Assembly: GCA_023078555.1 (NCBI GenBank)
Contig: CM041200.1
Location: 8,672,807 to 8,736,806, forward strand
DNA: 64,000 bases
Direction of reading: 5' to 3'
Source: Ulva prolifera
Lineage: Eukaryota; Chlorophyta; Ulvophyceae; Ulvales; Ulvaceae
Shown here one piece after another: positions 21,968 to 32,852 of this stretch (positions within the stretch are counted from its first letter, which is position 1; every line of letters begins with the position of its first letter). Both the position numbers and the translations under genes were made by a program. The notes under the pieces were generated by a model. It had not been told where the DNA came from and did not search any database. It was given only the letters and a program-made list of their open reading frames with translations.

Positions 21968-24524
21968 TCACGGGGAGTGCCGTGGGTCGATGTGGCGGTG
22001 CAGGATGTCCGAGGCGTGGCGGTTGGACTTTGCTAGGGGCGCGTACTCGATGGAGCCGTCGGTCGCGAGGCCGACGTGCGCTGCAGCGGCCTGTTTGCAA
22101 CGGCTGTACGCCATCACGCCCGCGATCGCGATGCCGTAGCCCACGCAACCCTGCCACGAGACCGCGTTCTGGAACAGCGCAACCGACACGCCCGCCGCGA
22201 CAACGCCCTTCACGTTGCCGAGCACCTGCACGCGTATGTGCGGTCAGAAAGCTGCATCATAGAGTGGACTGGAGGCTGGCTACACGCAGATCGATAGGCG
22301 CGTGCCAATGAACCGTTTGCTGTCTGGCGTGGAGCGGGCGAGATGAGCGCGGCGTGGCAGCAGATGGGGTTCATGCCGCTGGAGGCGCTGGCACTGCCGA
22401 CAGGCCATTGTCTGCTCCCGGCACGGTCCGGTCATATGGGCGACGTCCTCAGCACGAGTGCCTGTGGGGGGCTGCAGAGCCATCGTTGTGCAGCAGAATG
22501 CGCTGGGGCGGTACGACATGCAGCGGGTGGCACGAACATTTGCAGGAGCGTCAGGGGACTGCTGGTTGCAGCACGAGGATTAAGGCAGCGAGGCAGGTGG
22601 CACCGCGTGCAACGAATCGGCAAACGTGATTGTGTCGGAGCACCACGTTTATTGGTAACATACTGTGTCGGTGATGCAGCTTGCACTGCCAAGCAGCTGC
22701 ATCCGTACATCATCACAAGGCGCACATCATGTGACTCAGATGAAGAAAGGCCACAAGCAGGTCACGGCCACGAGGAGCTGATGGCCGAGGTTGGGTCATC
22801 CCACCTAATCAGTGACAGAGAAGCAGTTGTGCAGTCAACCAGGCGCGGCTCACACGATGGCAGCCAGTCAGCAAGGGAAGCGGGTATGCGCGGGTGCGAC
22901 TGGGCACCTCCTTGCATATCCTTCCTGTGTTGATAGATTGGGACAATTACTGAGCACGGGGTCTGTGGTCAGTATATATGCTTGACCACTGTCGCATCGG
23001 GCTGTGGCTTACGAGTCATGAACACAGAGTTCATGTGGACTCAGTGGGCAACTAGGGACTGCAAGTTGGAGACATGTGGTGAGCCTGGGAATGCCAGGCG
23101 TGGAAATGCGATGGCAGGTGAAGCCTGCAAATGCGCTGCTGCAGGCACAGCTATTTTTTTTAATCGGAATGCTCGCTACGCTATCAGAATGCTCGCATGT
23201 GCAGCATGGCGCCGTGACAGAGCAGGGATATGCAAAGAGCCAGGAGGCCGTGCGCAATGCTTTGGGAAAGGAGGTGGCATTGGTCGTAAAAAGTGTGAGA
23301 GAAATCTGGTCGGGCATGAGGAGTGCAAGTGGCATCAGCCCTCTCAGGGTGAAAGCCAGCAAGGAAGGAGCCAGTGCAGTGCGCCCATGATGTTACAGGC
23401 AGGACACAGCTTGAGTGGATGCTTACCTGGAGGGTCAGCGGGCTTGTATGCTTTGTGACCAGGAAGTTGAGCAGGTTTGCGAAGAATGCCAGGACACAGT
23501 TGCCAGCGATTATCAGGTGGAATCCTGGACGTGTCGCAGCCAGGACATGAACTTGCTCCAGACTCTGAGGCTCTAGCGCCACTGCTGTGATGATCAGCCA
23601 AACAGCGGCCATCGGAGACATGTACAGGAGCAGGCTGAAGCTGTCTAGCCGCTCTGATGGTTCCGCCATGAGGAGGCCCTGTGCGCATCAGCGTCCGTGA
23701 ATATGATACATCTCAAGCGCCAGAGTGATTGCATATAAAGGACGCTGCGGACGTACCTGGAGCACGGACTTGAATCCACGCAAGGCTGTGGCCAGGACAC
23801 ATATGATGAAGCCGAGCATGTTGAAGCTCGGCTCGAATCCCGAAGCAACAACGATACCGAGCACCACTGGAACGAGAGCAAGATATGTCGCCATTGATTC
23901 TCTCTTACCCATCATGATCAAACCGAGTGCTGCTGTGAACAGCGGGGTCGTGGCTCCGATTGCCTGGTTGAACGAGACGGGAATATATCTCAAGGAAGCG
24001 TTCCCAAGGATGATTGCTATCGTGAAAGCCACTGATAGGACAGCCACCTGCAGGAAGTCCGGCCGCGTGCAAACCACAGGGGGCCTCAGCAAAACGACTG
24101 CTTGTGCGTATGTGTTGCTGCGGTCCTGGGAGTGAGGCATACCTTCGAGAGCTGCTGCCATGACTTGATCCGCTGATATGGAACAAGCCCTAGAAGAGCC
24201 GTCGTGGCTGTTAGAACGGAGCAAGCGAGCATGTGCAGCAGTGTCAGTACAACGGGGAATTTGAACCCATAATACGATAGCAGAAATTTATTCAGCAGAA
24301 TGACGCCGATGTTTGCCAAGTACCTACATGTGAACATTGTCGGTGCATTCTGGCGCATGTCGCAAGGCCACATAGATCCGCAGGGCAGTTCGAACGTACC
24401 AGCCAACAACTATGCTCGCTGTAAACAGAGCCTTGGCTGCCTTGGAATGCTGCACTTCGCTTCCATTCATCAACTCCATCTCGGCTACTGGGATGTGTTC
24501 TTGGCTTGCACGCGGTTTCTCCAT
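21968..24524 (-). CDS. Nucleotide-sugar/triose-phosphate-type transporter (TPT family)
   Basis: Member of the drug/metabolite transporter superfamily, TPT branch, closest in sequence pattern to the plant UDP-uronic acid transporter (UUAT/KVAG-like) group; such proteins exchange a nucleotide sugar for a nucleotide in the Golgi. Five exons: 24524-24400, 24323-24143, 24047-23757, 23678-23427 and 22225-21968, giving 368 residues, the usual family length. Diagnostic blocks: NIGVILLNKFLLSYYGFKFP, VSFNQAIGATTP, LVPVVLGIVVASG, FLVTKHTSPLTLQVLGNVKG. About ten hydrophobic segments are visible. The start at 24524 gives a short hydrophilic N-terminus without an obvious plastid transit peptide, favouring an endomembrane location. 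Donors are GTACGT, GTATGC, GTACGT and GTAAGC. A tandem paralogue lies upstream at 28450-30948. Substrate is not determinable from sequence. Confidence 0.9.
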
Positions 24525-26073
24525 GGAAGCAATGCGACGTTGTGGGGCGGAGACATGATGTACCGACGGCCAGGGCAGCGCTACAGAGAATGATAGCGTC
24601 TTGTGGTGCAAATGAAAAACGAGTGAGAACGTGGCTGGAACTCGTGCAAGAGCGGGCATGCGCATCGGTGCTGCAGTGACAACAGCAGACCGACATAGCA
24701 CGGATTCGTCGGCAAGGACGCGAGGGGCAGTGCACACAGCCTGTCATACATATGCATGAGAGCATCAACCATAAATGGCTTCTGCGCCCGATTTCCAACA
24801 GTGCTCACGTGCATGCCCTCCTTCACGTTTCACGAATTACGCATGGTGGTGAGCACGCGCGCAGCTGCCAGCATTGGCAGAGCTGCCACCATGCAGCCTC
24901 TCCAGGCGTACATGCGCGCATGCAAGGCAAGCCACTGGCCAACAAGACAGTCCGATTCATTCTACAGTACTAGTGCTTGCCAGCGGTGTCGGCCTACCCC
25001 CGCAATATGCTGCTCCTGGCGCCGGCCATGCGTTGAATGCTACCATGAGTCGGCGACAAGCATTTATGATTGATGTCCAGGAACGAAGCTGGGGCTGGGG
25101 CCGTTGGCTACGCCGAGGCCTCGTGAACATGCACATCATTGTCCTTGTAACACATCATATCGAGGCACAGCTTTTACCACTGTTCCAGCAGTATCCATTT
25201 ATAGGCGTTTCCTCTCCACCGCGTTCACGGGCATGCGCCTTGCATATGAGGTCGCACGTTTGTAGACCTGTGCTCCCGCGACGTGGCCGTGCTGATGCAC
25301 TGGCAGATGTGCACAGCTGGAGAGCTAGCTGGAGGCGAGCGTGCGCAGGTGGCAGCTGATTGCGGAGCAGGGCAGATGGTTTTATCACTCTGACGTCAAG
25401 GTCAGATCCAGAGTCAGAGGAACAGGTAGCATGGCAGCGCAGGCAACTTTCGAAAACAGCGTGTGCGCCACGTGCGCCACGTACGTGGCCACAGCCACAA
25501 GGCCCGCCGCATGACACATCTGTCATGTAAATATGATTAGATGTCAGTGCAGAACTGTACAAATCCCGGGTGCGTCTACGTCTGCCAGACCGGCGGGCGC
25601 ATGGTCCAATTGCAGCCTTCAGTAGATTCATAGCTATGGTCCTAAACAGCTGAAGCCGCGCGTGTTTTGGCCAGCAGCTTTGGTGCACTACCCACAACTG
25701 TCATCATGTCGTTGTACGGTTTTGAGCAGGCCGGCAGCTGCAGGGTTCCCGGGCAGCGATCGATCGGCGTCGATGATAATCATAAGGTGACTGCGCGTGC
25801 CACGTGTCACGGCATGCCACTGCCACCCCTTGCGGGCCGCCTTTTGTAACATCTCGCAAGAGGCGCTCTGCGGGACTTCGGTGCAAGCTATGCCGCACTC
25901 AGCTTGAGGCTCGCTCACCGCGGCGCCCATGTTGTGGTGGAACGTGCGACTTTCAGCAGACCGGCGCCGGACGTCTTAGAGGCGTCTTGAGCTTAGATAG
26001 TGGCAGCGGCACAGATATCTGTCGATGTCGTCATGTCGAAAAGCGGTTGAGGGCGTAGGCAGCAATTCGTCAC
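24525..26073. other. No recognised gene
   Basis: Apart from an 11-base mini-insertion with a target duplication at 25132-25158, I see nothing that can be assigned. Promoter and 5' UTR of the transporter gene presumably lie just above 24524. Confidence 0.4.
25132..25158 (+). mobile_element. Mini-insertion: 11-base element tail with 8-bp duplication
   Basis: The sequence CACATCAT-TGTCCTTGTAA-CACATCAT shows an 11-base copy of the extreme end of the family at 14018-14204 between two perfect 8-bp direct repeats (25132-25139 and 25151-25158). This is what a nearly complete 5' truncation during target-primed reverse transcription would leave. Confidence 0.6.
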
Positions 26074-26078
26074 TTACA
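26074..26078 (-). terminator. UGUAA polyadenylation signal
   Basis: Minus-strand TGTAA lies 88 bases past the TGA stop of the exon at 26329-26166 and supports it as a true terminal exon. Confidence 0.5.
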
Positions 26079-26165
26079 AGAACTCGGGCCATTGTATCGC
26101 AGAGCACCGGAGTGGCCTAGGCCTGCTCAAATCAACATATCTTGCGATACAGCAGCAACCAGCCT

Positions 26166-26329
26166 TCATGCGATTTTCTCAAGGAACAATCGCCAGGCCT
26201 GGAAAGCAAGTGCTGCTCCTGCAGAGGAGTTGGCACCATACAACACCACACGGCTTGGGCCGGCGAGGTGCAGTACTAATCGATCATCCGCGGTGATGAT
26301 GGCTTGGTGCAGAAATGACGCTTGGGGGC
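26166..26329 (-). CDS. Terminal exon of an unknown gene
   Basis: This is not recognised. A GTGCAG acceptor precedes a 164-base exon (two bases plus 53 codons and a TGA) reading from GPQASFLHQAIITADDRLVL to AFQAWRLFLEKIA. The mixed polar and hydrophobic composition, the good acceptor and the downstream TGTAA favour a real C-terminus. Upstream exons should lie between 26.4 and 28 kb on the minus strand, but none could be joined with confidence. The 54-bp palindrome at 26587 may therefore fall in one of its introns. Confidence 0.4.
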
Positions 26330-26586
26330 CTGCACGGTCAGAACGTTCAAGTTGCCGCGGGATTGAGCCTTTATAATCCCGTGACAACGGTGCCGGCTAT
26401 GAAATCATTGGCTGTTTGACCGGTGACAGCGGCTAGCTGATGACGCCGCCGTGGCTCAAGCTGCGTGCATGCATGTTCACGTCGACATCCGGATCGGTGA
26501 AAGGCGCATATCGTGATGCGAACGCTGTGGTGTTGCACGTAGTGAGCTAGACGGGCTTTTTTATTAGTGGTGTGACGCGTGGTGCC

Positions 26587-26640
26587 GTCTCCCAGTGTCT
26601 GCGCGCGAGGGATATCCCTCGCGCGCAGACACTGGGAGAC
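26587..26640. repeat. Perfect 54-bp palindrome
   Basis: The 27-base arm, starting GTCTCCCAGTGTCTGCGCGC, is followed without spacer by its exact reverse complement ending at 26640; the centre is GAT|ATC at 26613/26614. Perfect spacerless palindromes of this length are unstable in most hosts and unusual. Confidence 0.95.
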
Positions 26641-26699
26641 ATGCTCTGCATTTGCACGCACATGCGTGCAAATGCAGCGCTCGTGCGAGAGCGCAGCAT
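26641..26699. repeat. Three-stem, cloverleaf-like inverted repeats
   Basis: The outer arms ATGCT (26641-26645) and AGCAT (26695-26699) enclose two hairpins. One has 14-bp perfect arms TGCATTTGCACGCA (26647-26660) and its complement (26663-26676) with a 2-base loop; the other has 6-bp arms GCGCTC/GAGCGC (26677-26682 and 26689-26694). It directly abuts the 54-bp palindrome. Confidence 0.8.
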
Positions 26700-28449
26700 A
26701 ACGAAGGTATAGATCCAAGCGGATGTGTATACGCGATCAACGGATATCCAGCAATTCCCTTCCTCGCGAGGTGGCCTCGGCTTTCGACTTTCGAGTGCGC
26801 CCAGAACAAAAACCAGCTGCGCAAGTGCAAGGCCACATTGTCTACCGAATTGTGCAAACACATCTTACGCATATTCCAAAACAAGTTGACGGATAGCGTA
26901 TCAGTGAAACGCCTGAAATGACTGACTGAACACAGGGCTGACGACCGAAATGCCAAAAGTTGACGATCAGCGTCGTTTTGGCACACAACGATCCACAGCA
27001 ACAGAGCATAGTGTTCAGTGTGGCATTAAACCTTCCGACGCTGATAGTTTGCGATCTCGGCTTGCTTTACAAGTGTGTGACTTGGATGTGAGGCAGCGCG
27101 CGGTGGCATGGCACGCAGGACGCATATCGCTAGTCAGAAACGACACAAAAGCGTATCCACATATGATTTGTGAGCGTACTTGTCGGTACCGGTGCGGTGA
27201 GCCACCTGCTGGCTCGTGTGTCAATTGGAGTATATGGAAGTGCCTGATGCCTCATGAGGGCACCACAATATGCAATATTGACTGGCCTGATACTTAAGTT
27301 GTGATTCGGCTCATCGGTGTCTGCAATGGATACATAAGTACACAACAGCCGTTGCCCATTACGTATTACCAGCCTGGTAGTGATTTTGGAAGATGTGTAT
27401 CTCTGGGGGATACGTAACCTGGCAGATGGGGGCACACCCCAAGATTGCCTTGATTCCAGGTTGCCGTGCAGCTGCTGGTGCATGCTGAAATAGCCATTCA
27501 ACTTCAGTGTCGGTGCAGCCGCAGCCAGACACTCGCACTTCAACTGCATCTGGTGTTGCAGGAGCATGCACATGGAGGTCATTTTCCACTTCAGCATGTC
27601 CAATGCATTCAGAGCAGGCTCAGTCCAAGAAGCTGCAAAACGCACTCAGCTGTTTACAGGTGCCCTTGTGGCTAGGAAGCCCATGACAGGAGCACACCGC
27701 CGCCCTGCATCACATTGCTGGGAACCACAGCAGTGGAATTGCCCAGACTGCATCAGGCATCTGCAGTTTAGATCCACACACGCCCATGCCAGGTGATCGT
27801 TGTCAAGGCGTCCTCCATCACTGCTGCTGGCACTGCACAGTACATGCAACATACCGAATACTGAGTTCCACTTCCAGGATCCACAACGGGTAAGCTGTGG
27901 CACAGAGAGGGCACCGATAGCAGGTGCCAGTCCGTCCCATATACACAGGCGTCACACATGTCAGTAGCGGCGAGTCGTCGGGCCCCATCACATAGCTGTA
28001 GGAACACAATCACAGCATGTACAGCTGCAATACCGCAGCTGTTCGCACATGGGCGCCGCTGCAACAGCGTAGCCCAAAGAGAGGCACACAGCACGCGCCA
28101 CATCGACAGTTGCGATTGGTGCACCAAAAACAGAAACGAGGTCCAACAACAATATGCGCAGCGAGCCAACTCCGCGGGCTACCGTTCCCTCCAGTCCGCC
28201 CTCCCTCATGGAGTGGCCAGTGCTGTGCAGCCTCAATGGCCGGGACATCGAGGCCGCCATTTGCTCGCACGATCGCGCCGAAGCACAGCCAGTAGCACAG
28301 TTGAAATCCAATTCAAGCCATGGGTCAGCAGCATCCCGCAACCAAGCATCAGCATCAGCCCCGACAGCATCCCCCAACCAGATGCCCCAGCAGGGCCAGG
28401 GCCAACTGGGGCAGTCCGGCGGCTGCGTGTCGGGTGCCGGCCCCCCACG

Positions 28450-30948
28450 TCAACCGCCGGCACATTCATGCCCCGGCAGCAGCGGAACGTGCACGTAGCT
28501 CTCGCAGCGCACAGCCTCCTGCCAGCCCGGCACCACCACACCCACCGCCACGCTGTCACAGGATCCAGAGGTGCTGCGGCAGGTGCAGGCGTGGCCTGGG
28601 TGTGTGCAGCGGCCACACGTGGTAGGCACGCGAGACGGGACTGGCTCGTTGGATGGCCCACACGGGGCGCCGGTGCCGCTGCCCGTGAGCGGGCGAGTGC
28701 GGGCACGCTTGCGGCGGCGCGATGAGCGCGCCTTGGTGACGCTGTAAGCCACCGCGCCCGCGACGACGGCGGCGTAGCCGGCGCAGTTCCGCCAGGGCAT
28801 GGAGTCGTGGAAAAGTGCGACTGAGAGCGCCGCGACAAGGATGCCTTTGGCGTTGGCCAGCACCTGCGGCGGAGTGCGCTGAGTCAGAGGCACAGCGCTC
28901 GAGCAGAGTGGAGGCAGCACTGCAGTGAGGGAGTTGATGAGACATGACAGGCATGTCTCAAATGACTAGGACGCAGCAGGGGCAGCTTGAGCGGTGGAGA
29001 AGAGATGGCCACAACTTTCCCATGCACGATTTATGTGGAATTTGATGACAAAGGGGTGAGGCTTGTGGGAATACGGCACAGCGGTGGGGTTGCTAACATG
29101 TGCATGATTCAGCATGTGTGGCTCAACTGACTTATAGATGGACAGTGGACACGCTTGTGACGCACAGCTCATATCTGTGTGGTTGACTTACCCTCAATTG
29201 ACTTGCACTCACAGGGTGCACACGGACAATCAAAAGCAGAGCAATGTAAGCTGGTTTGGCACACACACCTCCAAGGACAATGGGCTTGTCATGGCAGTGA
29301 CGCACAAGGCCAGCAGATTACATGCGACGGCAGAGCCACAGTTGATGAGCATGATCAGCAAGAATGCTTGCTCGTTGCGGGCGAGAGACACGATGACCAA
29401 GAGGCTGCGAGGCTCCCAGAACGCGGTAGCTGCAAGCAGCCATAGGGACATGAGTGGCATTGTGTGAAAAAGCAGGCTGAAACTGTCCAGGCTCTCCTGC
29501 TGGTCGAACAAGAGCAGGCCCTGCACGGTGAGACATGTGAGCACCTGGCCACTCGCTGATGGCTACAGCGCTGCAGTGCGGACTCAGACTCTGTCTGCAA
29601 GACGAAGCATGTGTTTTCTAACAACGACTGCGAACAACGGTCGGAAGAGTGACCCAATTGCATATCAATGCATGTCACCAGTAAGGCCTTGCTCTCTGTG
29701 TGGTGCAGGCATGCAACGAAGTCCAACCCTTGAGGGTGCGTAGCAGCAGAATTATGGTATCGGGAATTGGTGGCTTGGCCAAACCATGTGAGACATGATG
29801 GACTAGATGGCTAGGTATCCACAGGTGCAGAATTGCCAAAAGTCTTAACCATATGGACCTAGAGGCCATGCAACACCGAGAGCACAACTGCGTGATGACA
29901 CGTTGGCTAATTGATGCGTGCACGATGCCCCGGGCCAGCTGTAGTGACAGGAACATAGGGCATCGGATGACTGTGCTAGCTCAGAGGTATACCCAACATG
30001 TCACTGGTTGGCCACAGTGACGTGCATGCAACAGTAATTAAATGCACACACGTCCCGCACCACCATCACAAGTGAACTTTGCGGTTGTGCCCCTCTCCTT
30101 TCAAAATTCTTTGAAACTTGCAGTGCACCTCCAATCGCCTTGCTGAGCAGATTTCATGCAGCAGGGTGGCCCGAAGGCGAACAGAGAGCATAATAAACTG
30201 CAGCACACACCTGGATGGCATTTTTGCAGCCCTGGAGGCTGACAGCAAAGATGCACAAGGCAATGCCGACCCAGCTGACACCAGGCTCGACATCACAAGC
30301 AACCATGATGCCTGCAGTGACCGGAATCAGAGTCAAGTAAGTGCATAGAGACTCCACCGTTCCAGCAATGAGAAAGCTGAACACCGCTGTAGACAACGTC
30401 GCGGTTGCTGTTATTTCTTCGATTAGAGACAATGGAATGTAGCGGAAAGATACAAAGCAAAGCGCGAGTTGGGCAGCACCAATCGTCGACAGCATAGAAA
30501 TCTGCACATGACCGTAGTGTCATGGGTGCCACTCAATGAATTCTTCAACGTGCATTCGGCAGAACATGAATAGGGGTTTCGCTGAGATGGCAGCGGGCTA
30601 TAACTTGCCTTTAATCGCAGATTCCATGACTGCACTGGTGTTACTTTGCAAGCTCCAGTCGCTGTTACGACAAAACTGAACAGAGCAGAAGATGCCGTGT
30701 GTAGTAGCGCCAGCATTACTGGCTGCTGGAAGCTATAGTTTGAAAGTAGGAACTTGTTGACCACCACCACACATGAATACATCATGTACCTACGGCATCA
30801 TTTCCTGTCACTTGGTTGGGGTCATGACGCACGAGGTAATAATTAACGCGCACAAACAACAACACCACTCAGCGAAAACATCAGAAAGCGAGTATGGCAG
30901 AGCGGACCATGCCGCGATGGTGGCACAAGCGGGGACCGATAGGTGCAT
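28450..30948 (-). CDS. TPT-family transporter paralogue, divergent
   Basis: Tandem paralogue of the transporter at 21968-24524. Exons: 30948-30908, 30789-30609, 30501-30211, 29520-29269 and 28863-28450, giving 392 residues. The three internal exons have exactly the same lengths (181, 291 and 252 bases) as those of the paralogue, and the first intron splits the same Trp codon, so the genes are duplicates. The start MHLSVPACATIAAW lacks the longer N-terminus of the paralogue. Several residues conserved in the family are changed: NQAIGATTP is replaced by IEEITATAT, and VTKHTSPLTLQVLGN by VTAMTSPLSLEVLAN, losing the lysine. The C-terminus is extended by a hydrophilic, cysteine-rich tail. One intron uses a GC donor (30608). 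The fold should be kept, but activity or substrate may differ. Coding status is well supported. Confidence 0.85.
30607..30608 (-). other. GC-AG intron donor
   Basis: The second intron of the divergent transporter begins AAAG|GCAAGT on the minus strand. This is the consensus context for the minor GC-AG class, and the acceptor TGTGCAG is at 30502. Exon length and reading frame match the paralogue, which uses GTATGC here. Confidence 0.75.
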
Positions 30949-31645
30949 TCCGATGCAGAGCTCTATCAATTAGAACGTCGCCGAGCCTTGAACTTCAGCT
31001 AGAGTGCGGCATCGACATCTAAATTCCCTCAGCCAACAGAAATTCCTCCCAGACGTTTCAGCTGTAGAGCGTGTACCATATGTTGGACACTGACCGGACA
31101 CAGATCTAGCACAGCGATGTAACGCAGCAGTCCTGCCAGTCCGGCACAGGCACTGCTTCATAGTTCATTCTGCGCCCTGCAGGGATGGCCTCGCGAATTG
31201 TCGGAGCAGGACTGCCGAGATAGCTGCGTTGTAGTGCGCTGATATCTGCATACAGGCCATGTCCTTGATACCATCATCCGCTCAATGCACAATCCCGAGC
31301 TGCAGTGACTTACGGTCTTGTTAGTCACTCTCGGGGTCGATGATGTCGCTGTGACTTCACGGCCGTGCTCAAGCAATGCAGCTACATGTAGCACGTGTGC
31401 ATGCATCTTGCCGTCTGGAAGACGTGACAGTTCTGTGTGTATGCCCCATATCACTACGGCCCTGATACACTCTCTACGACACTTCGTCTGGAAACGTATT
31501 CCCGCCACGCTGGATGCGGATGCTGTATGTGGATGCTGCATGGCGTTCTGAGCCCCACCTGAGGTCCACGCAAATAGTGCTTGCAACAATGCAGATAGGA
31601 CCGCAATAGTGTGTGTCACGCACCCCTGTGGACGATGTATGTACA

Positions 31646-31650
31646 TTACA
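31646..31650 (-). terminator. UGUAA polyadenylation signal
   Basis: Minus-strand TGTAA lies 60 bases past the stop at 31712-31710 of the plastid membrane protein gene. Confidence 0.55.
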
Positions 31651-31709
31651 TGAAAATCATTTCATGAGGCCAAATTCATATTTCTCACTCCATGTGAGCC
31701 CAGCGAAAC

Positions 31710-32852
31710 TTAGACCCACTGGATCGGTGTGTCCAGTGGGAATTTCAAGAACCAAAATATTGCCAATGCAATGAACGACCCGGTCTTGGGCAGGTCTTGC
31801 AGCTTGTCTGCCATGATGAAGCTGACAAGGAGGGGCGGGCCCATCCAGATCATCTTGGCAGGGGTCACTGCATAATAGATCGCCCAAAGGAAAACAGATT
31901 TGGAGACCTTGAATATGTGTGTCCAAACTTCCGTCTCGGGACGCTGCTCATTCGACCACTTCCATGCTCGCTCAGTTTCATCGAGGCAAAAACTATTGTA
32001 AATCATCGAGAGCTTGTACAATTGCATGTGAACGGTCAACATCAGGATCTGGATTGGAAAGAAGATGCACATCAGGACGCCCCACAGCTTGTACAGCACC
32101 TTCCCCGCAGGTGTGCTCCTGCAAGCAAACGTTCAGATGTTCCCGTGCAGGCATATGGCATCAAAGGGTGGCACCAATGATGATTGATTGGCGATCATCG
32201 ATGTACGAAGGTGAAGCATGTGAGACGGACCAACAGCATGCTCCCCATGTGCTTTGCGTGCATATCCAGAAGTGGCAACACCCACCCCATGACAAGAACA
32301 AATCTACCCGACTTGAATGAGCAGGTTGCCAGCGTGTTGTTGAACATGACCGGTCGAGTGACACGTACAATCGAGCAATCAATGGTCACAGGAGGCCATA
32401 CATGAACGATTTGGAGAAGCGCTTCAGTGCCTGCTTCCGATTTCTTCGAGCAACACGCCATGATTTTTCAAGCTTCTGACTAGCTGCGGGATTCTTCAGC
32501 AAAGTTAGGAATGATTGCCACAGGCCTATGGCTTTCTGGCCTGTGGACTGCTCGACAGGAGACTGTCGTGGGGGAGTTTGGCCAGCTGATTCCGCAGAAC
32601 AACGAATGATGCGTAATTTATGGACATAGGCCACTGCAAAAGCTTGTCTTGGTCAGCTTGGAGATGCAGATCGCATGGACAGCCACACGGCAAGCTGTAC
32701 GTTGCAAACAGCGTGTACATCGCCGTATAGCGCCCAACCAAGTGCATTTTGTGATCCAGTCTAACACTGTTGATTGACACGCATGAAATCAGATACGCAC
32801 CGCGGTGACACGCAGCAACCCTTAGATGTGCTCCGCAGCATGCAGCAGCCAT
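31710..32852 (-). CDS. Predicted plastid-targeted membrane protein
   Basis: I do not recognise the family. Three exons: 32852-32801, 32633 to about 32402 (or 32390), and 32118-31710, giving 230 (or 234) residues. The start MAAACCGAHLRVAACHRVAY continues with a Ser/Arg-containing stretch resembling a chloroplast transit peptide. A basic helical segment follows (SWRVARRNRKQALKRFSK). The last exon carries three hydrophobic segments (around LWGVLMCIFFPIQILML, AIYYAVTPAKMIWMGPPLLV and SFIALAIFWFLKF) separated by a loop with ETERAWKWSNEQRPE. Donor 1 is GTGCGT. Donor 2 is ambiguous between two in-frame GT sites 12 bases apart. A UGUAA signal follows the stop. It is probably a thylakoid or envelope protein; targeting is inferred from composition only. 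Confidence 0.65.

Larger units (their letters stand above)
26330..28449. other. Palindromes; no confident gene
   Basis: The stretch holds the palindrome cluster at 26587-26699, and possibly upstream exons of the terminal exon at 26166-26329. Minus-strand frames around 27.1-27.6 kb are open but match nothing I know. Confidence 0.4.

Noticed and set aside
30949-31646. Minus-strand 162-residue frame at 31158-31646 as an upstream transporter exon
   Set aside because: The transporter's first exon was found at 30948-30908 with an in-frame ATG and the right splice phase, so this frame is not needed and has no recognisable content.
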